Assembly (NCBI RefSeq): GCF_014640295.1
Contig: NZ_BMGR01000017.1
Span: 56,880 to 120,879, forward strand
Reading direction: 5' to 3'
Source of the DNA: Paenibacillus abyssi
GTDB taxonomy: Bacteria > Bacillota > Bacilli > Paenibacillales > Paenibacillaceae
DNA: 64,000 bases
A program made the position numbers and the translations under genes. This document shows, piece by piece, positions 43,245 to 53,917 of the stretch. Below the pieces are notes generated by a model. The model searched no databases and had not been told where the DNA came from. It saw nothing but the letters and a program-made list of their open reading frames with translations. The stretch's first letter is position 1. Every line of letters begins with the position of its first letter.

Positions 43245-46200
43245 TTAATTACCGCCTACGCGCGCCAAATCTCTCATGTTCGCTTCGAAAGCGGCGAGAA
43301 GCGCTTCTTCCCCTTGCAGGCCGGAATCTTCCATCTTCTTGATCTGCTGCAGCATCCGTTTGTAGTCTTTCGGAATGACCTTCACAAACTTCGCCAGCGA
43401 GCCTTCCCAATCGGATAGCACTTGCTTGCCCGGCTCACTTCCGGTGTATTCGACATGGCGCTCGATCATCGTCCGCAGCGCAGCAATGTCTGCCTCTTCC
43501 TCAAGACGCTCGAGAGCGACCATCTCCAGGTTGCAGTTCGAATAGAAATCACCGTTCACATCGTAGACATACGCGATGCCGCCGGACATTCCCGCTGCGA
43601 AGTTACGGCCTGTGCCGCCCAGTATCACTACCCGGCCGCCGGTCATATATTCACAGCCGTGATCGCCCACACCTTCGACAACGACCGATACGCCGCTGTT
43701 CCGAACCGCGAAGCGCTCACCTGCAATACCGCGGATGTAAGCTTCTCCGCCCGTCGCGCCGTAGAATGCCGTATTACCGATAATGACATTGTCTTCTGCA
43801 GCAAAGCCTGCTTTCGGTGAAGGCGCGATAATGATCTTACCGCCGGACAATCCTTTACCTACATAGTCATTCGAATCTCCCTCGACGGAGAGTGTAATTC
43901 CTTTCGGTACAAATGCCCCGAAGCTCTGGCCGGCCGTTCCGACAAAGTGGAACCAGATCGTATCCTCAGGCAGGCCTTTGGCTCCGTAACGAGTCGTTAC
44001 CTCGCTGCCAAGGATCGTACCGACTACACGGTTGGTGTTGCCGATCTGCAGCGTTGCGCGGACCTTCTCGCCATTCTCAAGCGCCGGCTTCGCAAGCGGC
44101 AGCAGCTCCTGCATATCGAGCGACAGCTCAAGGCCATGGTTCTGCTGTTGTACGTTATAACGAGCGGCATCTGCCGGCACTTCCGGTTGATGCAGAAGCG
44201 GCGTCAAGTCGATGCCTTTCACTTTGTAATGATGGATTAGTTCTTTCGTTTCCAGTCTGTCTACGCGTCCCACCATCTCTTCAATGGTGCGGAAGCCAAG
44301 CTCTGCCATAATCTCACGCAGCTCTTGCGCCACGAACAGCATGTAGTTCACAACATGGCCAGGATCACCCATGAATTTCTTGCGAAGCTCCGGATTCTGC
44401 GTAGCTACACCTACAGGACAGGTATCAAGCTGGCATACGCGCATCATGACACAGCCAAGCACAACTAACGGAGCCGTAGAGAAACCGAACTCTTCCGCAC
44501 CGAGCAGCGCGGCGATCGCGAGATCGCGTCCGTTCATCATTTTGCCGTCGCATTCTACAACGACGCGGTCGCGCAGATTGTTCAGCATGAGCGTCTGGTG
44601 GGTCTCAGCCAAGCCAAGCTCCCAAGGCAATCCGGCATGGCGCATCGATGCCATCGGAGATGCGCCTGTACCGCCGTCATAACCGCTGATCAGAATGACG
44701 TCCGCACGGCCCTTAGCTACCCCGGCAGCGATCGTGCCTACGCCGACTTCGGATACGAGCTTGACGTTAATGCGGGCGCGCGGGTTAGCGTTCTTCAGAT
44801 CGTGGATCAACTCTGCCAGATCCTCGATCGAATAGATATCATGATGCGGCGGAGGCGAGATCAGTCCAACGCCAGGCGTGGATCCGCGTACTTCCGCAAC
44901 CCATGGATAAACCTTACGGCCAGGCAGCTGTCCGCCTTCGCCCGGCTTCGCGCCTTGGGCCATCTTGATCTGGATCTCATCCGCGTTAACCAAGTAGTTG
45001 CTCGTTACGCCGAAACGGCCGGAAGCAACCTGCTTGATCGCACTGCGGCGTGAATCGCCGTTCGCATCCGGAGTGAAACGCGCCGGATCCTCTCCGCCTT
45101 CACCGGTGTTCGACTTACCGCCGATGCGGTTCATCGCGATCGCCAGGCTCTCGTGCGCTTCTTTGCTGATCGAACCATAGGACATCGCGCCGGTTTTGAA
45201 CCGTTTGACGATCGACTGGGCAGACTCTACTTCGTCTATTGGTACAGGACCGCTCTCTTTCTTGAAGCTAAGCAGCGATCTCAGGGTCAGGAATTTCTTG
45301 TCCTCGCCTTGTACCAGATCGGAATATTTCTTGTAAAGATTATAGTCATTCGCACGGCAAGCCATTTGTAGCGTATGAATCGTCTGCGGGCTGAACAGAT
45401 GGTCTTCGCCGTCTTTACGCCATTGGTATTCACCGCCGGAATCCAGTTCCATCTCGGTGCCTTCTTTGCCTTCGAAAGCGCGTTTATGCGCTTTGAGCGC
45501 TTCTTCCGCGATCACATCCAGGCCAATGCCGCCGATCCGGGAAGGCGTCCAAGTGAAGAACTCTTCGATGAGCTCTTCTTTCAAGCCGACCGCTTCGAAG
45601 ATCTGTGCGCCGCGGTATGATTGGATCGTGGAGATCCCCATCTTCGACAAAATTTTCGTGACGCCTTTTGTTGCGGCTTTAATATAGTTCTTGACCGCTT
45701 TCTCATGCGAGATGCCTTTGAGCATGCCTTGGCGGATCATATCATCGAGTGTTTCAAATGCAAGGTACGGATTGACTGCACTCACGCCGTAGCCGAGCAG
45801 CAGCGCGTAATGATGCACTTCGCGCGGTTCGCCGGATTCAAGCAGGATGCTCACTTTGGTCCGTGTGCCTTGACGAATTAAATGATGGTGCAGCGAGGAT
45901 ACGGCCAACAGCGATGGAATCGCCGCATTCTCTTCATCGATGCCGCGGTCAGACAGAATAAGAATATTATGTCCTTTGGCAATGACGCGATCCGCTGCTT
46001 CGCACATTTCTTTGATCGCTGCGCGCAATCCCGCTTCGCCTTGTGCCGCCGGGAAGAAGATTGGCAGCGTGATCGACTTGAAGCCCGGGCGGCGCACATG
46101 GCGCAGCTTTCCGAACTCCTCGTTCGAAAGCACCGGCGTTGCCAATCGGATATGGCGGCAGCTCTCCGGCTCAGGGTTCAGCAGATTGCGCTCCGGTCCG

Positions 46201-47852
46201 ATCGTCGTGCCGGTTGCCGTGATGATCTCCTCGCGAATCGCATCAATCGGCGGGTTCGTAACTTGCGCGAACAGCTGTTTGAAGTAGTTGAACAAACGCT
46301 GCGGACGCTCGGACAATACGGCTAGCGGAGCATCATAGCCCATGGAGCCGATCGGCTCTACGCCGCTGCCTGCCATTGGCTCAAGCACTTTGCGCAAATC
46401 TTCGAACGTATAACCGAATGCTTGCTGGCGGCGCTGTACCGTTGCGTGATTCGGCTCTGGAAGCTCAGGCGCTTCCGGCAAATCGTCAAGCCCGATCAGA
46501 TGCTCATCCAGCCATTCACGGTAAGGATGCTCGGAAGCAATCTTCGTTTTTACCTCTTCATCCGAGATGATGCGGCCTTCTTTGGTGTCGACAAGCAGGA
46601 TGCGGCCTGGACGAAGACGGTCTTTGTATACAATATTTTCAGGGTCAACCGGAACAGTCCCGGCTTCGGAACCGAGAATAATGGTGTCGTCCTTGGTTAC
46701 ATAGTAGCGGGCCGGACGCAATCCGTTCCGGTCCAGCAATGCGCCGATCTGCGATCCGTCCGTAAACGCCATCGCCGCCGGTCCATCCCAAGGCTCCATC
46801 AGTGTGCTGTGGTATTCATAGAATGCTTTCTTGTCGTCGCTCATGCCTTCATGGTTGGACCAAGGCTCAGGCACCATCATCATGGCAGCATGCGGCAGCG
46901 AACGGCCTGCAAGATAGAGGAATTCGAGTGTGTTGTCAAACATAGCGGTATCCGAGCCGTCCGGATTAATAATCGGCTTGATCTTCTCCATGTCCTCGCC
47001 GAACAGTGCGGTTTCGCACAGCGTCTGGCGGGCATGCATCCAGTTCACGTTGCCGCGCAGCGTGTTGATCTCTCCGTTGTGGATCAGGTAACGGTATGGA
47101 TGCGCGCGTTCCCAGCTTGGGAACGTGTTCGTGCTGAAACGGGAGTGAACAAGCGCAATCGCCGTCTCCAGTCCTTCATCATTCAGTTCCGTATAGAAGG
47201 AGCGAACCTGCTCCGTTGTTAACATGCCTTTGTAGACAATCTTCTTGCTCGACAAGCTGGAGAAATAGAACATGTCTCCGCCTTCGACTTTGCCGGAATA
47301 ACGAATCGCATGCTCCGCACGCTTGCGGATGACATACAGCTTGCGCTCGAATGGAAGCTCCCCTTCAAGCGACGCGTTCCTTCCGATAAACACTTGACGA
47401 ACATATGGCTTAGCCGCTCTTGCGGACTCGCCGAGCTTCTCGTCGTTCGTCGGTACCGTACGCCAGCCCAGCAGGGTCTGGCCTTCTTCTTGAATCATCT
47501 GCTCCAGGATCTTCTCCTGCTCCGCGCGCACTTGCTCGTCCTGCGGCAAGAACAGCATGCCGACGGCATAGTCGCCTTCCTGCGGAAGCTCGATCTCCAG
47601 CTTGCGCAATTCACGCACAAAGAACGTATGTGGAATCTGCAGGAGAATCCCCGCTCCGTCACCTGTATTTGGTTCGCTGCCTTGGCCGCCGCGATGCTCC
47701 ATATTCTCGAGCACGGTCAGCGCTTGGCGGACGATAGTGTGTGATTTGATTCCTTTGATATTCGCAACAAAACCCATACCGCAGGCGTCTTTCTCAAACT
47801 GCGGATCGTACAGGCCTTGCTTCGGTGGCAATCCCAAACGATTCTCTTTCAT
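43245..47852 (-). CDS. gltB: Glutamate synthase large subunit
   Basis: A 1535-residue protein. After a short propeptide the class-II glutamine amidotransferase begins at the catalytic Cys of [13 protein letters not shown]; a central domain, the FMN/Fe-S synthase domain ([55 protein letters not shown] with the Fe-S cysteines) and the C-terminal GXGXG beta-helix ([18 protein letters not shown]) follow. It makes glutamate from glutamine and 2-oxoglutarate. I choose ATG 47852, with GAAAGG upstream. The small subunit gene gltD is not adjacent. Confidence 0.96.
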   Translation of the reverse strand: MKENRLGLPPKQGLYDPQFEKDACGMGFVANIKGIKSHTIVRQALTVLENMEHRGGQGSEPNTGDGAGILLQIPHTFFVRELRKLEIELPQEGDYAVGMLFLPQDEQVRAEQEKILEQMIQEEGQTLLGWRTVPTNDEKLGESARAAKPYVRQVFIGRNASLEGELPFERKLYVIRKRAEHAIRYSGKVEGGDMFYFSSLSSKKIVYKGMLTTEQVRSFYTELNDEGLETAIALVHSRFSTNTFPSWERAHPYRYLIHNGEINTLRGNVNWMHARQTLCETALFGEDMEKIKPIINPDGSDTAMFDNTLEFLYLAGRSLPHAAMMMVPEPWSNHEGMSDDKKAFYEYHSTLMEPWDGPAAMAFTDGSQIGALLDRNGLRPARYYVTKDDTIILGSEAGTVPVDPENIVYKDRLRPGRILLVDTKEGRIISDEEVKTKIASEHPYREWLDEHLIGLDDLPEAPELPEPNHATVQRRQQAFGYTFEDLRKVLEPMAGSGVEPIGSMGYDAPLAVLSERPQRLFNYFKQLFAQVTNPPIDAIREEIITATGTTIGPERNLLNPEPESCRHIRLATPVLSNEEFGKLRHVRRPGFKSITLPIFFPAAQGEAGLRAAIKEMCEAADRVIAKGHNILILSDRGIDEENAAIPSLLAVSSLHHHLIRQGTRTKVSILLESGEPREVHHYALLLGYGVSAVNPYLAFETLDDMIRQGMLKGISHEKAVKNYIKAATKGVTKILSKMGISTIQSYRGAQIFEAVGLKEELIEEFFTWTPSRIGGIGLDVIAEEALKAHKRAFEGKEGTEMELDSGGEYQWRKDGEDHLFSPQTIHTLQMACRANDYNLYKKYSDLVQGEDKKFLTLRSLLSFKKESGPVPIDEVESAQSIVKRFKTGAMSYGSISKEAHESLAIAMNRIGGKSNTGEGGEDPARFTPDANGDSRRSAIKQVASGRFGVTSNYLVNADEIQIKMAQGAKPGEGGQLPGRKVYPWVAEVRGSTPGVGLISPPPHHDIYSIEDLAELIHDLKNANPRARINVKLVSEVGVGTIAAGVAKGRADVILISGYDGGTGASPMASMRHAGLPWELGLAETHQTLMLNNLRDRVVVECDGKMMNGRDLAIAALLGAEEFGFSTAPLVVLGCVMMRVCQLDTCPVGVATQNPELRKKFMGDPGHVVNYMLFVAQELREIMAELGFRTIEEMVGRVDRLETKELIHHYKVKGIDLTPLLHQPEVPADAARYNVQQQNHGLELSLDMQELLPLAKPALENGEKVRATLQIGNTNRVVGTILGSEVTTRYGAKGLPEDTIWFHFVGTAGQSFGAFVPKGITLSVEGDSNDYVGKGLSGGKIIIAPSPKAGFAAEDNVIIGNTAFYGATGGEAYIRGIAGERFAVRNSGVSVVVEGVGDHGCEYMTGGRVVILGGTGRNFAAGMSGGIAYVYDVNGDFYSNCNLEMVALERLEEEADIAALRTMIERHVEYTGSEPGKQVLSDWEGSLAKFVKVIPKDYKRMLQQIKKMEDSGLQGEEALLAAFEANMRDLARVGGN

Positions 47853-48071
47853 TTTGTGCAACCTTTCTATCAAAAAATTTTTGTTGAACCGAGCAGCAAT
47901 GTTTTTCCAGAATCAAGAAAAAGCTTCAATTCCGACCTGGTTTATCATAGAATGGAACTGCAGGGGACACTGTGTGGAGGGAATAAAAAAAGACGCGGTC
48001 CCGGGCAAACGTCGCTTGCCGTTCGCTGTCGATTCAGGAAAACGGCTAGGAAGCGCATTTTCATTATTATA
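47853..48071 (-). promoter_or_regulatory. gltB promoter and possible attenuator leader
   Basis: TATAAT at 48066-48071 (minus strand) with a poor -35 starts a leader of about 200 nt. Within it GGCAA/TTGCC can pair, or alternatively GACG/CGTC just before TTTTTTTATT (around 47985-48022); the two stems exclude each other, as in attenuators. The stems are short, so this is tentative. Confidence 0.35.
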
Positions 48072-48207
48072 TCATTTTAACATCACCCCAAAACGATATC
48101 AATTTAATATTTTTATGGTTGTGATAATTAATCTTTTACCGGTATCGCAGCTATTTAAATATGAAGCATTAATGCAATTCCTATTTTACCAAAAGGATGT
48201 GATCGTA

Positions 48208-49530
48208 TTGAATAGCAAGTTAAGGAAAACGGCTCCCAAGGCCGCAGCGCTGTTCTTAACCGCGGCACTGGTTACCGCTTCGCTGCCGGCCGCTGCCGCA
48301 AATCCGTTTCTGCCGCGGGCCGCTGCGGCAGTTCAGACCGCACAAGCAGAAGCTGGGCAGCACGGGACATTCCGGATCGTAGGCATCGGCGACTCCATCA
48401 CCGCCGGGTATGAATACGGCGCTGCCGTCGACACGGTGCCTTACGGATATGTAGAGCGCGTATTCGAGCAAGCGTTGTTCAGAGGGCGCGCGGAATATGC
48501 GAATTACGGGATACTCGGCCTGAAAGTGGAAGGACTGCAGCAATGGCTGGCGGCTGCGGAGCAGAATGACTCGATCACGGCATCCGAGGCGCAGGAGGGG
48601 CTGAATAATTACCTGTTTGCTGAACAGACGATCGCCAAGACGGCCCAGCTCCGCAGCGATCTGCAGCAAGCCGACCTCGTCGTGATGACGATTGGCGGCA
48701 ATAATTTCTCGGGGCTATTCGAGCAGCTAAGCGGCGGCCGCGCCGCATCGGATGCATGGCTTGTCGCGGCATTGGAGCAATATGACGTTGGTCTCACCGC
48801 ATCCATCCGTTCCATCGCAGCCTTGAATCCGAACGCTCGGATCGTCATCTCCGATCTGTATTCGCCGGTGCCGGATCACAAAGTAACCTTGGGCGTGCTC
48901 GGTATTACACAGGATGACCGCACCTACCTTCTTGAAGCGGCACGGATGCTAAGAGAGCGGCTCCAGGCGATCGTCGCACGGTTCAAGCAAGAGGGCGTGC
49001 GAATCGACGGCGCTTACTCGGCGGAACTGTTCGAAGGCAAGGAAAGACAGTATACCACGATCGGACTGGGCGATCTTCATCCGACGCAAAACGGCTATTC
49101 GGTCATGGGAGACGCGTTCGCCGAGGCGATCTGGGGCGATGTCCGCACCGTAGCGCCCAGACCGAAGGATGTCGGCATCTCCGTCGTTGTCGACGGCAAA
49201 GAAATCATCAATGATAACAAGCCCGTACTGAGAGCGAACCGCACCTATCTGGCATTCCGGGATATCGCCGATGCGATGGGCGCGACGACAAAGTGGGATA
49301 ACAAGACGAAGACCGTCACCATCACTTATGGAAGTAATGAAGTCGCGCTGACGATCGGGGCGTCTGCAATGCGCGTGAACGGGAATCCGATTGCGATCGA
49401 TACGCCGGCATTCCTGCACAAGGCAGGCAAGGAACAGAAGACATATGTGCCGCTCGCGGTGCTCGCTGACGGCCTGGGCTTTCAGGTGGAATACCGCGGG
49501 AAATTGAAGACCGCATTCATCAATAAATAA
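48208..49530 (+). CDS. Secreted SGNH/GDSL hydrolase with copper-amine-oxidase-N domain
   Basis: A 440-residue protein: signal peptide (LFLTAALVTASLPAAAA), GDSL esterase domain with block I GIGDSITAGYEYG, IGGNNFSG (block III) and the catalytic DLHPTQNGY (Asp, His), then a C-terminal stalk (about residues 335-438) of the Cu_amine_oxidN1 type (VLRANRTYLAFRDIADAMGA, KTYVPLAVLADGLGF). This domain is common on Paenibacillus exported proteins. Start is TTG at 48208 after AAAGGAT; upstream in-frame sequence overlaps the gltB promoter. Confidence 0.9.
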   Translation: MNSKLRKTAPKAAALFLTAALVTASLPAAAANPFLPRAAAAVQTAQAEAGQHGTFRIVGIGDSITAGYEYGAAVDTVPYGYVERVFEQALFRGRAEYANYGILGLKVEGLQQWLAAAEQNDSITASEAQEGLNNYLFAEQTIAKTAQLRSDLQQADLVVMTIGGNNFSGLFEQLSGGRAASDAWLVAALEQYDVGLTASIRSIAALNPNARIVISDLYSPVPDHKVTLGVLGITQDDRTYLLEAARMLRERLQAIVARFKQEGVRIDGAYSAELFEGKERQYTTIGLGDLHPTQNGYSVMGDAFAEAIWGDVRTVAPRPKDVGISVVVDGKEIINDNKPVLRANRTYLAFRDIADAMGATTKWDNKTKTVTITYGSNEVALTIGASAMRVNGNPIAIDTPAFLHKAGKEQKTYVPLAVLADGLGFQVEYRGKLKTAFINK

Positions 49531-49590
49531 TACGCATAGGCTGTCTTGGCAATAAGCGCGCCGGCTTGCGAGCCCGCCCGCTATAACGGA

Positions 49591-49637
49591 ATAGGACGAA
49601 GCCGGGGCACAGCGCCCTGCTTCGTCCTATTTTTTTG
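49591..49637 (+). terminator. Terminator after the GDSL hydrolase
   Basis: A 12-bp perfect stem (49591-49602 with 49619-49630) with an inner GGGC/GCCC hairpin runs straight into seven Ts. Confidence 0.93.
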
Positions 49638-49697
49638 CCCTTGGCCGTGTTCGTTTTATCCCGATCATGCATGCACACTTTGGGACAGTCTCTTCGC

Positions 49698-50087
49698 TTA
49701 TTTATATTCCTTCTGCAGCTGCTCCAGCTGCGTCAGTCCCCGCTCCGCCCAGCGCTTCAGCTTATCCAGCATCGCCATCTCGCGGTGCAGCGCATGCTGC
49801 AGCGACTCCCGGTAATCCGGCACTTCTCCGGCGTAAGGCTCCAGATCACGCAGCGGCGCGAGCGCCTTCTCCGTATAGCTGAGCGCCCGCCGCTCATGGA
49901 ACATCGGCACGTCCGGATCGTACGGATTATGCAGGTCTCCCTGCTCCGGATGTTTGATGACGGCCAGCACCTTTACGACCGCCCGCGGTCCGCTCATTTC
50001 CATCATTTCACCGATGTAGACCCCTGATTTGTATGTCATCTTGACCAGTTCGCCAGCCTGAATTACATTTTCCGGATGATTTTGCAT
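49698..50087 (-). CDS. kapB: Kinase-associated lipoprotein B family protein KapB
   Basis: A 129-residue protein with MTYKSGVYIGEMME, VVKVLAVIKHPEQGDLHNPYDPDV and YAGEVPDYRESLQHALHREM, all matching the KapB pattern. In B. subtilis KapB is needed for normal activity of sporulation kinase KinB. Despite the name no lipobox is present in this protein. ATG at 50087 has GGAGGGG 7 nt upstream. Confidence 0.88.
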   Translation of the reverse strand: MQNHPENVIQAGELVKMTYKSGVYIGEMMEMSGPRAVVKVLAVIKHPEQGDLHNPYDPDVPMFHERRALSYTEKALAPLRDLEPYAGEVPDYRESLQHALHREMAMLDKLKRWAERGLTQLEQLQKEYK

Positions 50088-50258
50088 CCAATTACCCCTC
50101 CAGTTCGTCTAAAGAATGGTTTCCAGCCAATGTTCATCTATCATGTTTGCCCAACTTTTAGGATAAATTAAGGTTATATGGCTGCGCAACCCTTATTTCT
50201 GATCTTGTATAAGGCGCATTCAAGTCGTAATATGGTATTAGGAAAAGTAGGTGAGACG

Positions 50259-51374
50259 ATGCGTAAGAAAAGAGTGCTTCTGCTCTCTGAAGGGTTCGGC
50301 TCCGGACATACCCAAGCCGCTTATGCGCTGGCCGTGGGCTTAAGGCAGCTCTCGCCCGGCATTCAAACCCGTGTAATCGAGCTGGGAAAATTTCTGAATC
50401 CGGTTGTCGGTCCTTGGATTATGTCGGCATACCGCAAGACGGTCAGCAAGCAGCCCAAGCTTGTCGGCATGATGTATCGCACACAATATCATAAATCACT
50501 CAACCGGTTCGCGCAGCTGGCGCTTCACCGGATTTTTTACACGCAGACTTCCCAAGTCATCTCGCAGCTTAAGCCTGACCTGATCATCTGCACCCACCCG
50601 GTGCCCAATGCGGTTGTGGCCAGGCTCAAGCGGCTCGGACTTGATGTTCCATTATACACGCTCATTACGGACTACGATGCACACGGGACATGGATCAGTC
50701 CGGAAGTAAATAAATATTTGGTCTCCACACCGGTCGTGAAGAAGAAGCTGCTGGCACACGGCATTCCTTCCAGCCGCATCGAAGTTACCGGCATTCCGGT
50801 ACATCCGGACTTCTGGACAACGCATGACAAGTCGGAGATTCAATTGCAGTTCAACCTGAAGCAGATGCCTACCGTGATGATCATGGGCGGCGGCTGGGGA
50901 CTGCTCGGCGATGATAATCTGTTCGAATACATGACGCGCTGGCGTGACAGCGTACAGATGATCTTCTGCACCGGCAGCAATGAGAAGGCCCGTGAAAGCA
51001 TGCTCGCCAATCCGAAGTTTCAGCATCCGAACATTAAGGTGCTAGGCTACACCAATGAGGTCAGCAAGCTGATGGATGTGTCCGATCTCCTCATTACCAA
51101 GCCCGGTGGCATGACCTGCACGGAAGGACTGAGCAAGGGCATTCCGATGCTCTTCTACGAGCCGATTCCGGGACAGGAAGAAGAGAATATGGACTACTTC
51201 ATCAGCAACGGCTTCGGAGAAATGCTGCTTACGGAAGAAACGGTCGACAAATGGTTCTCCCTTATTCAGGAGCCCTATGCCGCCACCCAATTCCGCCGCG
51301 CGCTGCTCTCCAAACGGAATCAACAATATAATCCTACCCAATGTTCGCGGGCTGTACTCCAGATGATGCCATAA
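50259..51374 (+). CDS. Processive diacylglycerol glycosyltransferase-like protein (UgtP/MGDG synthase family)
   Basis: A 371-residue GT28-type enzyme. VLLLSEGFGSGHTQAAYAL is the acceptor-side start of the MGDG-synthase family; ICTHPVPNAVVARL and TDYDAHGTWISPEVNKYLV follow, and the donor site is KPGGMTCTEGLSKGIPMLFYEPIPGQEEEN. It likely puts glucose from UDP-Glc on diacylglycerol, for membrane glycolipid or lipoteichoic acid anchor. ATG 50259 follows AGGTGA. Confidence 0.86.
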   Translation: MRKKRVLLLSEGFGSGHTQAAYALAVGLRQLSPGIQTRVIELGKFLNPVVGPWIMSAYRKTVSKQPKLVGMMYRTQYHKSLNRFAQLALHRIFYTQTSQVISQLKPDLIICTHPVPNAVVARLKRLGLDVPLYTLITDYDAHGTWISPEVNKYLVSTPVVKKKLLAHGIPSSRIEVTGIPVHPDFWTTHDKSEIQLQFNLKQMPTVMIMGGGWGLLGDDNLFEYMTRWRDSVQMIFCTGSNEKARESMLANPKFQHPNIKVLGYTNEVSKLMDVSDLLITKPGGMTCTEGLSKGIPMLFYEPIPGQEEENMDYFISNGFGEMLLTEETVDKWFSLIQEPYAATQFRRALLSKRNQQYNPTQCSRAVLQMMP

Positions 51375-51392
51375 ATGCAAAAGCCAAACTGA

Positions 51393-51440
51393 AAAAAGGT
51401 CGAGTAGAGGGCTATACTTGCTCTCTTACTCGACCTTTTT
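51393..51440. terminator. Bidirectional terminator
   Basis: A 14-bp stem (51393-51406 with 51427-51440), extended by GAG/CTC inside, has an A-run before and a T-run after, serving the glycosyltransferase gene and the convergent CDF gene. Confidence 0.92.
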
Positions 51441-51506
51441 GGTTCCTCGCCTGCTGCCGGGAATCGGCCGGAAGTCTGTGGCTTTTGCGGTGCTGTTATC
51501 ATTGGA

Positions 51507-52418
51507 TTATACAGAAGGTGTAGTCGGCGGCTTCTGCTCCTGTTCCATATAAGGCTCGACATGGACATGGACATTCAAAATATTATGCTTGCGCTGCATC
51601 CTGCGTTCGATCTGGTCGCTGATCCTGTGGCTCTCGACCAGCGATAGCTCAGGATCCACCTGCACGATGACATCGATCAGCACATTGCTTCCGTGCACCC
51701 TGGCCTTGATATCCGTAATGGACCGGACGCCCTTGGTCCGCTCAATGGAGGTGCGCAGCGACAATAGTTCACTGGAGTCGAAGCCGTCCGTCAATGCATG
51801 CGTCGAGCTGTAGAATATTTCCCAAGCCGTCTTGCAGATGATCAGGCCGACAGCAATCGCCGCTACCGGATCCAGCCATGGCAGCCCGAGCTGCGCACCG
51901 ATAATCCCGACCGCGGCACCGGTACTGACCAGCGCATCGGACAAATTGTCTTTGGAGGCCGCCATCAGCGCCTGGTTATTGATCCGCTTCGCAAGGCGGC
52001 TGTTATAGAGATACACCCCGTACATACATACCGCTGCGGCAAGCGCTACCCAGGCAGAAGGCAGTCCCGGCACCACTTGTTCCCCGGCGAATAATGACTT
52101 CACCGCACCGATCAGCACCTGTATGCCGACCGTCGCCATGATGAACGAGGCGACCAGTGCGGCAATCGTCTCCGCTCTGAAATGGCCGTAAGGATGATCC
52201 TGATCCGGCGGCTTCTGGGATATCCGCAGGCCGATCAGCACCGCCACGGAAGCAATAATGTCCGTCATGTTGTTAAAGCCATCCGCGACAAGCGCTTCTG
52301 ACAGAAAATAGTAACCTGCGCCGAGTTTTGCCGCAGACAGGATTAAGTAGGCTGTGATGCTTACCCAAGCCCCTTTCTCCCCTTGTTTGATCTCTTGATA
52401 CTGATTCAGCGTAGGCAC
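51507..52418 (-). CDS. Cation diffusion facilitator (CDF) transporter
   Basis: A 303-residue Zn/Fe/Mn efflux antiporter with six helices: KLGAGYYFLSEALVADGFNNMTDI with the metal-site Asp/Asn pair, DQDHPYGHFRAE, and ASKDNLSDALVSTGAAVGI with the second D-x3-D site. A cytoplasmic C-terminal domain (about residues 205-290) follows, with a His-rich HNILNVHVHVEP. I place the start at GTG 52418, after AAAGGA, to give the usual family length; the frame to 52547 lacks signals. Confidence 0.9.
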   Translation of the reverse strand: MPTLNQYQEIKQGEKGAWVSITAYLILSAAKLGAGYYFLSEALVADGFNNMTDIIASVAVLIGLRISQKPPDQDHPYGHFRAETIAALVASFIMATVGIQVLIGAVKSLFAGEQVVPGLPSAWVALAAAVCMYGVYLYNSRLAKRINNQALMAASKDNLSDALVSTGAAVGIIGAQLGLPWLDPVAAIAVGLIICKTAWEIFYSSTHALTDGFDSSELLSLRTSIERTKGVRSITDIKARVHGSNVLIDVIVQVDPELSLVESHRISDQIERRMQRKHNILNVHVHVEPYMEQEQKPPTTPSV

Positions 52419-52709
52419 CTCCGAATATCCTTTGTTTCCACTAACGTATGATACCCGATCGAACCTGTGTGGGTCTAGAGAAACAGTGTTGACCAAGGTC
52501 GGGCTTTTATGCATGGCTGCAACATGTTTGGCACGTCTCAACAGCATGTCCCACGAAGCTTCAAGGCTTCCGCAGTACTGCAGGCAAACAATGTATCGAA
52601 GGTGAAGGGCATATTTAGCATACCCAGCTGGCGGAGGATGAAACAGACCTTATAATTCATCCCCGGATAAGGTACAATGGTACGAGGATAGTCAGATGGG
52701 GGTTATAAC

Positions 52710-53189
52710 ATGAGTAAAGAGGAAATGATTCTAACGCGAGAGGGCCTGGCAAAATTAGAGGATGAGCTTCGCGAGCTTAAAACCGTCAAGCGTAAGGAAT
52801 TAGCCGAGCGGCTGAAAGTAGCGATTAGTTATGGTGATCTCAAAGAAAACAGCGAGTATCATTCTGCAAAGGATGATCAGGCATTTATGGAAACCAGGAT
52901 CCTGACGCTTGAGCGCATGTTGAAAACCGCCCGGGTTGTTGACGAGGGAAGCATGAACTTGAATCAAGTCAGCGTAGGTTCTGTGGTGATCCTGAATGAT
53001 ATCGAATTCGCTGAGAAGATCGAATATCAGATTGTCGGTCCGGCCGAAGCAAATGTAGCGGATAGCAAAATCTCATACGAAAGCCCGCTCGGGAAAGAGC
53101 TCCTGGGCAAAAAAGTCGGCGCCATCATCAACGTGAACGCTCCGGTAGGCGTCCTGCAGTATGAGCTGCTTGAAATTAAGATGGGCTAA
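52710..53189 (+). CDS. greA: Transcription elongation factor GreA
   Basis: A 159-residue GreA: the N-terminal coiled-coil hairpin carries the acidic tip SYGDLKENSEYHSAKDDQ that enters the RNA polymerase secondary channel, and the C-terminal FKBP-like domain has SYESPLGKELLGKKVGAIINV. It rescues backtracked polymerase by transcript cleavage. ATG follows GGGGG; TACAAT near 52673 may be the -10. Confidence 0.96.
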   Translation: MSKEEMILTREGLAKLEDELRELKTVKRKELAERLKVAISYGDLKENSEYHSAKDDQAFMETRILTLERMLKTARVVDEGSMNLNQVSVGSVVILNDIEFAEKIEYQIVGPAEANVADSKISYESPLGKELLGKKVGAIINVNAPVGVLQYELLEIKMG

Positions 53190-53200
53190 CGCGGCATGAT

Positions 53201-53251
53201 AACAACAAGAAACCCTCCCGTTCACGATGAACAGGAGGGTTTCTTGTTGTT
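53201..53251. terminator. Bidirectional terminator between greA and the zinc-ribbon gene
   Basis: A perfect 18-bp stem (53201-53218 with 53234-53251) encloses a further GTTC/GAAC pair. Its right arm includes the last base pairs of the convergent zinc-ribbon gene stop. Confidence 0.92.
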
Positions 53252-53720
53252 AATGCTTTGCAAGGTCTTCGCCGCATTGGATGCAATATTTGGCATTGAT
53301 GTCGTTCTCGGTCTTGCAGCCGGAGCAGATGACGCGGATCTCGCCGGTCGTATCCTCCTGCCTGGGCTCGTCGGGGAATCGCTTCCCGCAATCCGGGCAA
53401 AACTTCACTTCGGCAGCAACCACTTTACCGCAGCCGCATGTCTTCTCCGCCTTTAAAGACTTGATCTTCTCTTCGATGGCCTCAATCTCCTGCTGCATTG
53501 AAGCAAGCGCCTCGCAGTAGTCCATCACCTCTGTCTCGGATTGCGACACATCGCCTTCGGCATAGGCGCGGAATACGGCCTGGCCGATCTTCGTCTGAAT
53601 GCGTTCCATCTCTTTTTCCCTGGAGGAAATTTGCGCCTTCAGCTTGGTTGTTTCTACGGTTTGCTGCGCTTTTTTGGCGGCATCTGACGCGCCTTGTTTC
53701 ATCTTCTCGAAAAATGACAT
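53250..53720 (-). CDS. Coiled-coil protein with two C-terminal zinc ribbons
   Basis: A 156-residue protein: a helical region (about residues 5-90, KAQQTVETTKLKAQISSREK) followed by two short Cys ribbons, CGCGKVVAAEVKFCPDCG and CSGCKTENDINAKYCIQCG. No membrane segment. ATG 53720 follows AAAGGAG. Similar proteins are widespread in Bacillota with no assigned role. Confidence 0.8.
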   Translation of the reverse strand: MSFFEKMKQGASDAAKKAQQTVETTKLKAQISSREKEMERIQTKIGQAVFRAYAEGDVSQSETEVMDYCEALASMQQEIEAIEEKIKSLKAEKTCGCGKVVAAEVKFCPDCGKRFPDEPRQEDTTGEIRVICSGCKTENDINAKYCIQCGEDLAKH

Positions 53721-53851
53721 CGTATTCTCTCCTTTGATCCTTATCTTATTCGCCAGCATTAGGGATGAACTTCATGCTTTCGACATCATTCAGGTATTAA
53801 TATTTATTTCATACGCTGCAAGCTGTCGAAAGTTTCGGGAAGCTTTACTCT

Positions 53852-53889
53852 CAAAAAAAAGGCAGCCTTCCCGCCTTGGGAAGGCTGCC
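53852..53889 (-). terminator. Terminator after the ABC-F gene
   Basis: A perfect 12-bp stem (53861-53872 with 53878-53889) with a 5-nt loop is followed on the minus strand by eight Ts. Confidence 0.94.
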
Positions 53890-53917
53890 GCATCCGTTAT
53901 CGCTTCGCGCTTGACCA

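Noticed and set aside
47985..48010. T-box-like GGGACCGCG in the gltB leader
   Set aside because: The rest of the T-box (specifier loop, AG bulge, full GGGTGGNACCGCG) is absent and gltB is not an expected T-box target.
47602..48207. N-terminal extension of the GDSL hydrolase frame
   Set aside because: It is antisense to gltB and crosses the gltB promoter; the signal peptide begins only at the TTG at 48208.
49669..49690. Insertion-sequence end (TTTGGGACAGTCTC) upstream of kapB's 3' end
   Set aside because: Single short match, no partner repeat nearby and no transposase; kept only as a possible dispersed-repeat relative.
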